From the IMG/VR virus record IMGVR_UViG_3300030101_002344, positions 22,485 through 50,294 of that record: DNA of 27,810 bases. One strand, written 5' to 3'. Each line of letters opens with the position of its first letter. Positions within the stretch are counted from its first letter, which is position 1. This DNA is from a virus. Positions 1-6,875 of this stretch are shown here, piece after piece. The notes under the pieces are model-generated. The model did not search any database and was not told where the DNA came from. It saw only the letters and a program-made list of their open reading frames with translations. A program made the translations under genes and the position numbers.

Positions 1-18
1 GTTTCAGTAGCTACTTAA
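1..18 (+). CDS. Possible 3' end of an upstream structural gene
   Basis: Frame 1 reads Val-Ser-Val-Ala-Thr and then two adjacent stops (TAA TAA). This would suit the end of a highly expressed gene such as a capsid protein lying just outside the window. Frame 3 also stays open, to a TAA ending at 41, so the true frame cannot be fixed from this stub. Confidence 0.3.
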   Translation, partial: VSVAT

Positions 19-65
19 TAAAAAGCTACATCGTTGAATAAATTCAATTCACACTACAGGCTCTC

Positions 66-94
66 TTGCGCTCTACTCAAATCTAGTATATAAA
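66..94 (+). promoter_or_regulatory. Weak sigma70-like promoter candidate in the leader
   Basis: TTGCGC (66-71) and TATAAA (89-94) are separated by 17 bases, upstream of the first complete gene. The -10 matches 5 of 6 consensus bases but the -35 only about half. In such AT-rich DNA a match like this arises easily by chance. The leader (19-181) otherwise shows no coding potential. Confidence 0.25.
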
Positions 95-117
95 ATAATC
101 ACTATACAATTATCAAA

Positions 118-160
118 AGATCATAGACGCGTATAGTCGACGGCCTAGAGACTATGATCT
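118..160 (+). other. Leader inverted repeat / hairpin upstream of first gene
   Basis: AGATCATAG (118-126) and CTATGATCT (152-160) are perfect 9-base reverse complements around a 25-base loop that contains GTCGAC. The hairpin ends 7 bases before the AGGAGG ribosome binding site at 168-173, so it would sit in the 5' leader of the mRNA. It lacks a T-tract and is therefore unlikely to be a terminator. A role in mRNA stability, processing or protein binding is inference. Confidence 0.45.
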
Positions 161-181
161 GTAAACTAGGAGGATATAATT

Positions 182-571
182 ATGGCAAAAACTACATTTT
201 CAGGTCCAGTACTTGAAGGAAAAGAAGGTGTAAATATTGAAACTAAAAGTTCAAATTACACTGTACAAGCCTCTGATTCAGGAAAAACTTTTGTTTCTGA
301 AACTGATGGTGTTGTATTTACGTTACCAGCAATTGCAGTGGGAGCAGTTTTTAAATTTGCAAACAATGCACCTGATGGAACAAACGCTCTAACAATCAGT
401 CCAAACGCTTCTGATGGAATCACATACGCTGGTTCTTCAACAGATGACAAAGACTTAATCAATACAAAAGCTACTTCTAAACAAGGTGACTTCGTTGTAA
501 TTGCATCTTTAGATGGAACTACAGCATGGCAAGTTACTCAAGTTAGAGGAACTTTTGCTAAAGAGTCGTAA
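182..571 (+). CDS. Small beta-rich virion protein, decoration-like
   Basis: This 129-aa protein has no signal peptide or membrane segment and is rich in Thr, Ser, Ala and Gly, as expected of a beta-sandwich virion protein. Residues from about 25 to 120 follow a pattern also found in the fibre proteins at 4026, 5495, 6876 and 12848. That pattern is a Tyr-x-Val strand, a short stretch ending in LPA, a Gly, then 'N-A-L-T-I-x-P-N' and a C-terminal strand with Trp. The start is supported by a consensus AGGAGG with 8-base spacing, the best ribosome binding site in the window. A strong terminator follows immediately. Position after a probable capsid gene and likely high expression suggest a head decoration protein or a head-surface fibre. 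I cannot exclude another structural role. Confidence 0.6.
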   Translation: MAKTTFSGPVLEGKEGVNIETKSSNYTVQASDSGKTFVSETDGVVFTLPAIAVGAVFKFANNAPDGTNALTISPNASDGITYAGSSTDDKDLINTKATSKQGDFVVIASLDGTTAWQVTQVRGTFAKES

Positions 572-582
572 TAAATAATTTT

Positions 583-608
583 GTGGGGCTTCGGCCCCAC
601 ATCAATTT
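583..608 (+). terminator. Rho-independent terminator after the first gene
   Basis: GTGGGGC (583-589), a TTCG tetraloop (590-593) and GCCCCAC (594-600) form a perfect 7-bp GC-rich stem, followed by a T-rich tail ending in TTT near 608. UUCG-capped stems are unusually stable. It begins 12 bases after the stop of the 182-571 gene and lies ahead of the neck and tail genes. It would give high expression of the upstream genes and reduced read-through into tail genes. Confidence 0.85.
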
Positions 609-622
609 AACGGAGAATAATT

Positions 623-937
623 ATGGCAGGCGGCGGATCGTTTATAAGTGATCAGAAGTTTACAACATTAACAGCAGACGGTAATTTTAAAACTATCACT
701 GGTGGTAGTACAAACTTAGGACCATGTAGAGTAACTTACATACAAGCTCATGGTGGTACTAACTGTTTAGTAAAATTACATGATGGAACTGGAACAGGTG
801 GTTCTTTAGAGTTTCAAGCTAAATTTAGTGATGAAGGATTAGATATAATGGTCCCTGGTTCTGGTATAAGATTTAAAACAGGAGTCTATTTAGACTTAAC
901 TACTACAGACTCTGTAACAATAGGATACACAGGATAA
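623..937 (+). CDS. Small structural protein, beta-rich
   Basis: A 104-aa protein preceded by CGGAGA with suitable spacing to the ATG. It is Gly/Thr-rich with alternating hydrophobic residues and no membrane segment. Its C-terminal half contains 'LHDGTGTGG', 'DIMVPGSGI' and 'VYLDLTT'. This parallels the next gene (937), which has 'LQDGNS', 'VDVPAGDV' and 'GMTVSAIS', so the two look like distant paralogues of a small beta-barrel head or tail protein. The stop codon overlaps the next ATG (TAATG), which suggests translational coupling. A minor virion protein (decoration, head-completion or tail) is likely, but no exact role is recognised. Confidence 0.55.
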   Translation: MAGGGSFISDQKFTTLTADGNFKTITGGSTNLGPCRVTYIQAHGGTNCLVKLHDGTGTGGSLEFQAKFSDEGLDIMVPGSGIRFKTGVYLDLTTTDSVTIGYTG

Positions 938-1206
938 TGAAATCAGACGTAAAAGCAGTTAGAAAAACAGACGCTACATCAGTCTTTGCAGGAAGAACAA
1001 GATTAAGAGGAATTATTTTAGCATCAACAGGTTCTGCAGGTTCAGTTACATTACAAGACGGAAACTCAGTAACACAGTTTCAAGTAGACGTACCAGCAGG
1101 TGATGTATTTTCTTATAATCTAGCAGAAGACGGAATTTTATTTGAAGGCGGAATGACAGTTTCTGCTATATCAAATGCAACGGCAACTGTTATTATAGAT
1201 AAATAG
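937..1206 (+). CDS. Small structural protein, paralogue-like to preceding gene
   Basis: An 89-aa protein starting on the A of the previous stop codon. After a basic N-terminus (KSDVKAVRKT) it becomes beta-rich with a 'LRGIILAS...VTLQDGNSV' strand pair, 'VDVPAGD' and a closing 'ATVIIDK' strand. The same strand order appears in the preceding 104-aa protein and loosely in the 109-aa protein at 15675. This suggests repeated use of one small beta fold in the virion. The function is unassigned. AGGAGA for the next gene overlaps this gene's stop. Confidence 0.55.
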   Translation: MKSDVKAVRKTDATSVFAGRTRLRGIILASTGSAGSVTLQDGNSVTQFQVDVPAGDVFSYNLAEDGILFEGGMTVSAISNATATVIIDK

Positions 1207-1214
1207 GAGAGTAA

Positions 1215-1940
1215 ATGGCCAACACTACTTCGGGTACAACTGTATTTGAAAAAGGTTTTTCTATTTCAGATATTGTTGAAGAATCTTTTGAAAGAATTGG
1301 TATACAAGGTGTATCTGGTTATCAATTAAAATCTGCCCGAAGATCTCTTAATATTTTATTTCAAGAATGGGCAAACAGAGGTTTGCATTATTGGGAAATA
1401 GCAAACAATAATTTTACTTTAGTTGCTGATCAATCTGTTTATACAATGTTTAGATCAACAGGTGATGGTACTTCAAGCACAACTGCTGTTTATGGTGTTG
1501 ATGATGTATTAGAAGCATCTTTTAGAAACAATAATGTAGACACACCACTTACAAAAATAAATAGATCGCAGTATCAAGCACTATCAAACAAGACATCTAC
1601 TGGAACACCATCACAATACTATGTTCAAAGATTTATAGATAAAATTACAGTTACTTTATATTTAACACCTGGTTCTAATGAAGCAGGTAAATTTATAAAT
1701 TATTATTATGTAAAAAGAATTCAAGATGCTGGAGATTATACTAATGATGCAGATGTACCATATAGATTTGTACCATGTATGACTGCAGGATTAGCTTATT
1801 ATCTTGCAATTAAAAATGCACCAGACAGAGTTCAAATGCTAAAGATGTTATACGAAGATGAATTACAAAGAGCTTTAGAAGAAGATGGTTCTTCTACTAG
1901 TACATATATTAGCCCTAAAGTTTACTATCCGGAGTCTTAA
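1215..1940 (+). CDS. Neck/head-tail adaptor, P22 gp4-like
   Basis: This 241-aa protein resembles the P22 gp4-type tail accessory factors (packaged-DNA stabilisation proteins) that join the portal to the tail in short-tailed phages. The N-terminal helical part (about 15-60) has the typical 'SLNILFQEWANRGLHYWEI' run. A beta region then leads to 'STGTPSQYYVQR' (around 135-145) and a C-terminal helical part (about 185-232: 'LAYYLAIKNAPDRVQMLKM'). AGGAGA lies at the right distance before the ATG. It overlaps the next gene by TAATG. Position near the head genes and just ahead of a second adaptor-like gene fits a neck role. Assignment rests on pattern recognition. Confidence 0.6.
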   Translation: MANTTSGTTVFEKGFSISDIVEESFERIGIQGVSGYQLKSARRSLNILFQEWANRGLHYWEIANNNFTLVADQSVYTMFRSTGDGTSSTTAVYGVDDVLEASFRNNNVDTPLTKINRSQYQALSNKTSTGTPSQYYVQRFIDKITVTLYLTPGSNEAGKFINYYYVKRIQDAGDYTNDADVPYRFVPCMTAGLAYYLAIKNAPDRVQMLKMLYEDELQRALEEDGSSTSTYISPKVYYPES

Positions 1941-2434
1941 TGTCTAATCTTTCTTCAGGTAAATACGCACAATTTATTTCTGATAGATCTGGATTAGCGT
2001 TTCCATATTCTGAAATGGTAATAGAATGGAATGGTGCAAGAGTTCACATATCAGAGTTTGAACCCAAACACCCACAACTAGAACCAAAACCACATAGTGC
2101 TGATCCACAAGGTTTATTAAATGCAAGACCTGCAAGAGTTGAACCTGCTGTTGCAAGAATACTAACTTTAAATCCATTGTCTGCTACGAGTGGGTCTACA
2201 ACAATATCTGTATTTGAAGATAACCATGGAAGAACTACAGGTGATACTGTTAGATTTAGAGATGCAGAACCTGGTGCAGGTATAACTTCTGCAGATATTA
2301 ATAACGCTTCGGGATTTACAATTACAGTTACAAATGCTAATAATTATACTTTTACAGCTTCAGGCACAGCAACTGCAACTGCAAAAATAGGAGGAGGAAG
2401 TATATCGGCTGGTCCGGTTACACTATCACCATAA
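1940..2434 (+). CDS. Conserved marine-phage virion protein with C-terminal FCCH-like domain
   Basis: This 164-aa protein has two parts. Residues 1-72 contain 'YAQFISDRSGLAFPYSEM', 'EWNGARVHISEFEPKHPQLE' and 'PQGLLNARP', a pattern seen between adaptor genes in many marine phages. Residues about 79-157 form a Thr/Ser-rich beta module ('NHGRTTGDTVRF', 'YTFTASGTATAT') of the kind often matched to ubiquitin-activating-enzyme FCCH-like domains in phage virion proteins. A clearly related module occurs at residues about 101-180 of the nozzle-like protein (13578). It lies between two adaptor-like genes with overlapping stop/start codons, so it is probably a neck or tail structural component. No enzymatic motif is present. 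Confidence 0.6.
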   Translation: MSNLSSGKYAQFISDRSGLAFPYSEMVIEWNGARVHISEFEPKHPQLEPKPHSADPQGLLNARPARVEPAVARILTLNPLSATSGSTTISVFEDNHGRTTGDTVRFRDAEPGAGITSADINNASGFTITVTNANNYTFTASGTATATAKIGGGSISAGPVTLSP

Positions 2435-3105
2435 TGGCATACACACTTACAAACTTACAAGATGATATTAGAAACTATACTGAAGTAGATAGTTCTGTAT
2501 TGTCGACTGCTGTATTAAATACAATAATTAAAAATGCTGAAAACAGAATTTATAGAGAAGTAGACTCTGATGATAACAGATTTTACGCTACATCAAACCT
2601 ACAATCTGGAAACAGATATGTAACAATTCCATCTGATCTTAGAGTTATAAGATATGTTCAATTAAAAGATGCTTCAAACAACCAAGTATTTTTAGAAAAA
2701 AGAGATACTAGTTTCATGACAGAATACTACAACACACCTAGCACAGCTAGTGGTTTACCTAAGTATTATGCTAACTGGGACGCTAATTTTTGGGTTGTAG
2801 CACCTACACCAAACGCTACATTTGAAATTACTTTAGCATATGTCAAACAACCTACAAGTCTTACAGATTCATCTGTAAGTTCTAGTGGAACCTTTGTATC
2901 TAATAAATATCAGGATTTACTTTTGTATGGATGTCTGGTAGAAGCATATGGATACTTGAAAGGTCCAGCGGATCTGTTACAATACTATGAACAGTCATAT
3001 CAAAGGGCTGCAAAATCGTACTCTATCGAACAAGAAGGTAGAAGACGTAGAGATGAATGGCAAGATGGCGCTATTCGTGCTCAGATTAAATCGCCATCAC
3101 CATAA
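2434..3105 (+). CDS. Head-tail adaptor protein, SU10/T7 gp11-like role
   Basis: This 223-aa protein has the organisation of short-tailed phage adaptors. An N-terminal helical pair comes first ('LTNLQDDIRNYTEVDSSVL', 'IIKNAENRIYREVD'), then a beta section containing 'RDTSFMTEYYNTPST' and 'LPKYYANW'. A long C-terminal helix bundle follows (about 160-212: 'YQDLLLYGCLVEAYGYLKG', 'YYEQSYQRAAKSYSIEQEG'). The chain ends in a basic Arg-rich tail. The family attaches to the portal and joins the nozzle. It shares layout with the protein at 1215, including a central 'ST..G.P..YY' turn. It starts on the previous stop codon (ATAATGG). Confidence 0.65.
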   Translation: MAYTLTNLQDDIRNYTEVDSSVLSTAVLNTIIKNAENRIYREVDSDDNRFYATSNLQSGNRYVTIPSDLRVIRYVQLKDASNNQVFLEKRDTSFMTEYYNTPSTASGLPKYYANWDANFWVVAPTPNATFEITLAYVKQPTSLTDSSVSSSGTFVSNKYQDLLLYGCLVEAYGYLKGPADLLQYYEQSYQRAAKSYSIEQEGRRRRDEWQDGAIRAQIKSPSP

Positions 3106-3118
3106 GGAGAAAATATAA

Positions 3119-3553
3119 ATGGCTAATGTAGTACCTGACTCTTTTAAAACAGACCTGTTAAAAGGAGAATTTAATTTTGATTCATCTGGTGGATCAACTT
3201 TTAAACTTGCTCTTTACACTAACATATCTGGCCTAACAACAGCAACAACTGCGTTCACTGCTACGAATGAAGTTTCTACATCTGGAACAAACTATACTTC
3301 AGGTGGAAATACTTTAACTAACAATGGTGTATCGGTATCAAGTAATATTGGTTTTGTTGATTTTGCAGATTTAACTTTTAGTTCTGTAACATTGTCTGCT
3401 GTAGGCGCACTGATTTATAAGAGTGGCGGAACAAACCCAGCTGTATTAGTTCTAGATTTTGGCGGAACAAAAACTGCAACAAACGGAGATTTCGTTGTTC
3501 AGTTTCCAACTGCTAACTCTTCTAGCGCTATTATTAGACTTGGCGACGCGTAA
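3119..3553 (+). CDS. Marine-phage structural protein, probable tail/fibre component
   Basis: This 144-aa protein belongs to a type common in marine phage tail regions. It opens with 'VPDSFKTDLLKGEFNF', followed by a long Thr/Ser/Gly-rich beta stretch ('TFKLALYTN', 'GLTTATTAFTATNEV', 'YTSGGNTLTN') and a hydrophobic C-terminal strand set ('AVLVLDFGG', 'DFVVQFPTA'). AAGGAGA precedes the ATG. No membrane segment or catalytic motif is seen. Position directly before the fibre genes suggests a baseplate-, tail- or fibre-associated protein. Exact function is unknown. Confidence 0.55.
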   Translation: MANVVPDSFKTDLLKGEFNFDSSGGSTFKLALYTNISGLTTATTAFTATNEVSTSGTNYTSGGNTLTNNGVSVSSNIGFVDFADLTFSSVTLSAVGALIYKSGGTNPAVLVLDFGGTKTATNGDFVVQFPTANSSSAIIRLGDA

Positions 3554-3570
3554 TAAAATTTGGAGTAGTA

Positions 3571-4026
3571 ATGGCTTTAATAGTTAACGATAGAGTTAAA
3601 GAAACAAGTACAACTACTGGAACAGGAACTTTGAATCTTGCAGGAGCGGAGCAAGGTTACGAAACATTTGTTTCAGGAATTGGAACTACAAATACAACTT
3701 TCTATGCAATAGAAAATAATTCTGCAGGAGAGTTTGAGGTAGGTATTGGTACAGTTACTGATGCTTCACCGGATACTTTATCAAGAGACACAGTTATCTC
3801 ATCATCAAATAGTGATAGCAAAGTAGATTTTGGAGCAGGTACCAAAAATGTATTTTGTACACTACCAGCATCGAGAGCTATGTCACCATCTATGACAGCT
3901 ACAGATTATTTAGTTACACATGCTACAACTCTTTCACAAGATCAAACAATTGCATCTGGAGTATTAGCAGGACCAGTTACAGTAACTGGAACACAAACTA
4001 TAACAGGAACGGTAGTAGTAATTTAA
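3571..4026 (+). CDS. Putative tail-fibre-associated structural protein
   Basis: This 151-aa protein has a GGAG site before the ATG. The N-terminal 100 residues contain 'MALIVNDRVKETSTTTGTG', 'LAGAEQGYETF' and 'VGIGTVTDASPDTLSRDTV', a pattern common in tail or fibre proteins of marine phages. The last 40 residues are a repetitive Thr/Val stretch ('GPVTVTGTQTITGTVVVI') that looks like beta-helix or triple-stranded fibre shaft. It overlaps the first glycine-rich fibre gene by TAATG, so the two may be co-translated. A collar or attachment component for the fibres is a reasonable guess. Confidence 0.55.
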   Translation: MALIVNDRVKETSTTTGTGTLNLAGAEQGYETFVSGIGTTNTTFYAIENNSAGEFEVGIGTVTDASPDTLSRDTVISSSNSDSKVDFGAGTKNVFCTLPASRAMSPSMTATDYLVTHATTLSQDQTIASGVLAGPVTVTGTQTITGTVVVI

Positions 4027-5492
4027 TGAGTAAGATAGAAGTAGATCAGATAACACAACAATCAGGTTCAACTTTAACAGTTGGTGGTGGGGCTTGTAAA
4101 ACTGCAACTGTAGATGCAACAACTGTAACTATAGGTAGATCAGGAGGTACAGTTTCACTAGCTAGTGGAGCTACTCAATCAGGTTTTGGTAGATCAGGGT
4201 CTGTTGATTGGCAAACAGGAAGTATTAAAACATCTACATTTACAGCATCATCTGGCGAAGGATATTTTATAGATACATCTAGTGGAACTGTGACTGCAAA
4301 TTTACCAGCAGGCTCTGCTGGAGCAATAGTTTCTTTTGCTGATTATACAAGAACTTTTCAAACGAATAAATTAACAATAACACCTAATGGTTCAGAAAAA
4401 ATAGGTGGTGTTGCTGCAAGTGCATTTTTAACTGTAAATGGTCAAGCAGCAACTTTTGTTTATGTAGATGGAACAGAGGGATGGATTAACGTTCAAAACG
4501 CTGAAGATACAGAAGAGGGTACAACACCTGCTTTTGTTGCAGCAACGGGTGGAACAGTTACAACTGTTTGCACAAATTTTAAAGTTCACACATTTACAAG
4601 TCCCGGCACTTTTACGGTAACTAATGCAGGAAATTCTGCTGGATCTAATAAATTAGATTATTTAGTGGTAGCTGGAGGTGGCGCTGGTGGTGGAGCTAAT
4701 GGTGGCGGTGGTGGAGGTGGTGCAGGAGGATTTAGATTTTCAAATTGTACATCTATGCCCGCACCTCAAAGTTCTCCATTAGCAGCACCAATAGCTATAA
4801 CAGCATCAGCTACAGCTTTTCCAATTACAGTTGGAGGAGGTGGTAGTCCTGGAACAGGTAATGCACCTCCTGTAGCAGGATTTCAAGGTGGTGATGGAAG
4901 TAATTCAATATTTGCTACAATAACGTCTACTGGTGGCGGTGGAGGTGGTGGAGCTAATCCAAATGGAACATCTGCAGGAAGACCTGGTGGATCAGGTGGT
5001 GGTGAAGGTGGAATGAGTGCTACTGGTGGACCAGGATCAGGTAATACCCCTGCTACTTTTCCTCCTCAAGGTAATCCAGGAGGAGACACTAATCCAGCAA
5101 TTGAAACTAACCAAGGTTCTGGCGGAGGTGGAGCTGCTTGCGCAGGGTCAGGTAATGGTCCAAGTCCCGCTACAAAAGCTGGTCCTGGTGGAGCTGGTAG
5201 TTTTGTAGTTCAAACAGGTTTTGCTGGTTGTAATGGAACACCAGGTCCTGTTTCAGGTGCTAGATATTTTTCTGGTGGTGGAGGAGGTCAAGCAGAAAGT
5301 CAAGCTAGTCCATCTTGTCAAGGAACAGGTGGAGCAGGTGGTGGTGGAGCAGCTGCAACTAGTGGATCAAGTGCTACATCCGGTGGAACAAATACTGGTG
5401 GTGGCGGTGGAGGAATAGATAGTAGTCCATCTGGACAAACTTCTGGAGCAGGTGGGTCTGGTATAGTAATAATAAGGTATAAATTTCAATAA
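4026..5492 (+). CDS. Glycine-rich tail fibre/adhesin, copy 1
   Basis: A 488-aa protein. The ATG at 4026 (TAATG overlap with the previous stop) is preferred over an upstream in-frame ATG at 3855, because it aligns with the N-termini of both paralogues. Order: an N-terminal attachment-like segment (1-65), a beta-domain (about 70-155, with 'ANLPAGSAGAIVSF', 'LTITPNGSEKI' and a closing 'GW'), and a linker with 'TNFKVHTFTSPGTF'. A glycine-rich domain then runs from about 210 to 488. It starts with 'YLVVAGGG', contains 'FPITVGGGG' and 'IFATIT', and ends 'GGSGIVIIRYKFQ'. Glycine-rich domains with variable loops occur at tips of phage receptor-binding adhesins. Unlike copy 2, the loops contain Cys. 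First of three tandem paralogues. Confidence 0.7.
   Translation: MSKIEVDQITQQSGSTLTVGGGACKTATVDATTVTIGRSGGTVSLASGATQSGFGRSGSVDWQTGSIKTSTFTASSGEGYFIDTSSGTVTANLPAGSAGAIVSFADYTRTFQTNKLTITPNGSEKIGGVAASAFLTVNGQAATFVYVDGTEGWINVQNAEDTEEGTTPAFVAATGGTVTTVCTNFKVHTFTSPGTFTVTNAGNSAGSNKLDYLVVAGGGAGGGANGGGGGGGAGGFRFSNCTSMPAPQSSPLAAPIAITASATAFPITVGGGGSPGTGNAPPVAGFQGGDGSNSIFATITSTGGGGGGGANPNGTSAGRPGGSGGGEGGMSATGGPGSGNTPATFPPQGNPGGDTNPAIETNQGSGGGGAACAGSGNGPSPATKAGPGGAGSFVVQTGFAGCNGTPGPVSGARYFSGGGGGQAESQASPSCQGTGGAGGGGAAATSGSSATSGGTNTGGGGGGIDSSPSGQTSGAGGSGIVIIRYKFQ
5460..5491 (+). repeat. Direct repeat A (3' end of fibre gene copy 1)
   Basis: These 32 bases, encoding the C-terminal 'GIVIIRYKFQ' and the start of the stop codon, match 6836-6867 at the end of the second fibre gene at 31 of 32 positions. 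The only difference is A at 5469 against G at 6845. The third fibre gene ends with the same protein motif but diverged codons. Such a match could support recombination between fibre genes. Confidence 0.8.
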
Positions 5493-5494
5493 TT

Positions 5495-6868
5495 ATGACA
5501 AGTACAATTAAAGTAAATACAATACAAAATACATGTGGAGCAGACATCATAAAAGAGTCTGGAAACACAATAACTATCGGTGCAAGTGGCGATACAGTAA
5601 CTTTAGGATCAGGCGCATCGCAAACAGGTTTTGGAAGAACTGGAACTGTTGATTGGCAGACAGGATCAATTAAAACAGCCACATTTACAGCAGCAAATGG
5701 TGAAGGATATTTTTGTAATACAACATCTGGTGGTTTTACAGTAAACTTGCCAGCAGGATCTGCTGGAGCTATTGTATCAGTTCAAGATTATAACAACACT
5801 TTTGACTCAAACGCTCTAACAATTGCACCAAATGGTTCAGAAAAAATCAATGGTGGAGATGGTGGAGGAGTAGTAGCTTTATCCACAGAAGGCGAAGGTT
5901 TAACTTTAGTTTATATTGATTCAACAGTAGGTTGGAGATCAATACAAGATTCAGATTTTGCGGCTTCAGGTTCATCAAACATAGTAGCATCAGGTGGAAC
6001 AGTAACAACTTGTGGTGATTGCAAAATTCATACTTTTACAAGCCCTGGAACTTTTTCAGTATCGGCTGCATCAGCAACTGCTGCTGAAAATATAGTATCT
6101 TATTTAGTAATAGCTGGCGGCGGTGGTTCAGCTGAAGATAATGGTGGCGGAGGTGGAGCAGGAGGATATAGAGAATTAAAAAGTCCTATAACTCCATACA
6201 CAGCAAGTCCTTTAGATGGTTATCCATCTGCACCACTTCGAGTAACAGTAACAGCACAAGATTATCCAATTACAGTTGGTGCTGGGGGAGCAGGATCTCC
6301 AAACCCTGGAGGAGCAAACGCAGGTTTACCAGGATCTAATTCAATTTTTTCAACAATAACGTCTGCTGGCGGTGGCGGAGGTGGCGGTGATGATAACGCT
6401 GACGCTAGTAATGGTGGTTCCGGTGGTGGCGGAGGTGGTCGTGGAGGTTCAAATCCTCCAGGTAAAGGATCTGGTAACACACCTCCAGTATCACCACCTC
6501 AAGGAAATGACGGAGGTAATGGTGGAACTTCTCCAGCACCAGGTGCTGGTGGAGGCGGAGGAGCAGGTGGAGCTGGCTCTGCAACACCTTCTGCACCTAA
6601 CGGAGGTGCTGGCGGAACTGGTGCAACAACTGGAATTACAGGATCAAATGTCACGAGAGCTGGTGGTGGCGGTGGAGGATCAGGACAAGGTGGAGGATCC
6701 GGAGGAGCTGGAGGATCAGGCGGTGGTGGAGCTGGTTCAGCAAGCAACACTGCTGGAGTCTCTGGAACAGCTAACACTGGTGGCGGTGGCGGTGGTGGAG
6801 GCCAAGCTGGTGGTAGTGGTGGAAGCGGTGGTTCAGGTATAGTAGTAATAAGGTATAAATTTCAATAG
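5495..6868 (+). CDS. Glycine-rich tail fibre/adhesin, copy 2
   Basis: This 457-aa paralogue of the 4026 gene starts two bases after the previous stop. It has the same domain order: N-terminal segment 1-65, beta-domain about 70-155 ('VNLPAGSAGAIVSVQDY', 'LTIAPNGSEKI'), a linker with two cysteines ('TTCGDCKIHTF'), then a glycine-rich domain. The glycine-rich part begins 'YLVIAGGGG', contains 'YPITVGAGG' and ends 'GGSGIVVIRYKFQ'. This is the most Gly-rich of the three, with many GGT/GGA/GGC runs, and its tip region has no cysteine. Loops between glycine blocks (for example 'ELKSPITPYTASPLDGY') differ from the paralogues, as expected of receptor-contact surfaces. Role inferred from architecture and location. 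Confidence 0.7.
   Translation: MTSTIKVNTIQNTCGADIIKESGNTITIGASGDTVTLGSGASQTGFGRTGTVDWQTGSIKTATFTAANGEGYFCNTTSGGFTVNLPAGSAGAIVSVQDYNNTFDSNALTIAPNGSEKINGGDGGGVVALSTEGEGLTLVYIDSTVGWRSIQDSDFAASGSSNIVASGGTVTTCGDCKIHTFTSPGTFSVSAASATAAENIVSYLVIAGGGGSAEDNGGGGGAGGYRELKSPITPYTASPLDGYPSAPLRVTVTAQDYPITVGAGGAGSPNPGGANAGLPGSNSIFSTITSAGGGGGGGDDNADASNGGSGGGGGGRGGSNPPGKGSGNTPPVSPPQGNDGGNGGTSPAPGAGGGGGAGGAGSATPSAPNGGAGGTGATTGITGSNVTRAGGGGGGSGQGGGSGGAGGSGGGGAGSASNTAGVSGTANTGGGGGGGGQAGGSGGSGGSGIVVIRYKFQ
6836..6867 (+). repeat. Direct repeat A (3' end of fibre gene copy 2)
   Basis: Second copy of the 32-base repeat at 5460-5491, differing at one base. It ends inside a TAG stop, whereas copy 1 runs into TAA. Confidence 0.8.
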
Positions 6869-6875
6869 GTAAATT

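Noticed and set aside
7-29. GTAGCT/AGCTAC inverted repeat at the left edge
   Set aside because: Only 6 bp, with an 11-base AT-rich loop and no T-tract; may be chance.
96-106. T7-like promoter core (TCACTATA) at 99-106
   Set aside because: An 8-base match is expected about once by chance in this amount of AT-rich DNA counted on both strands, no second copy is found in other gaps, and no phage RNA polymerase is in the window.
3855-4025. An upstream extension of the first fibre gene
   Set aside because: The added residues are Ser/Tyr/Asn-rich, overlap the previous gene fully, and are missing in both paralogues.
6372-6842. Shifted open frames within the glycine-rich fibre genes (also at 5017, 5221, 7783, 8005)
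   Set aside because: GGT/GGA/GGC runs shift into Val/Glu/Leu codons without stops. The products are low-complexity and no initiation signals exist.
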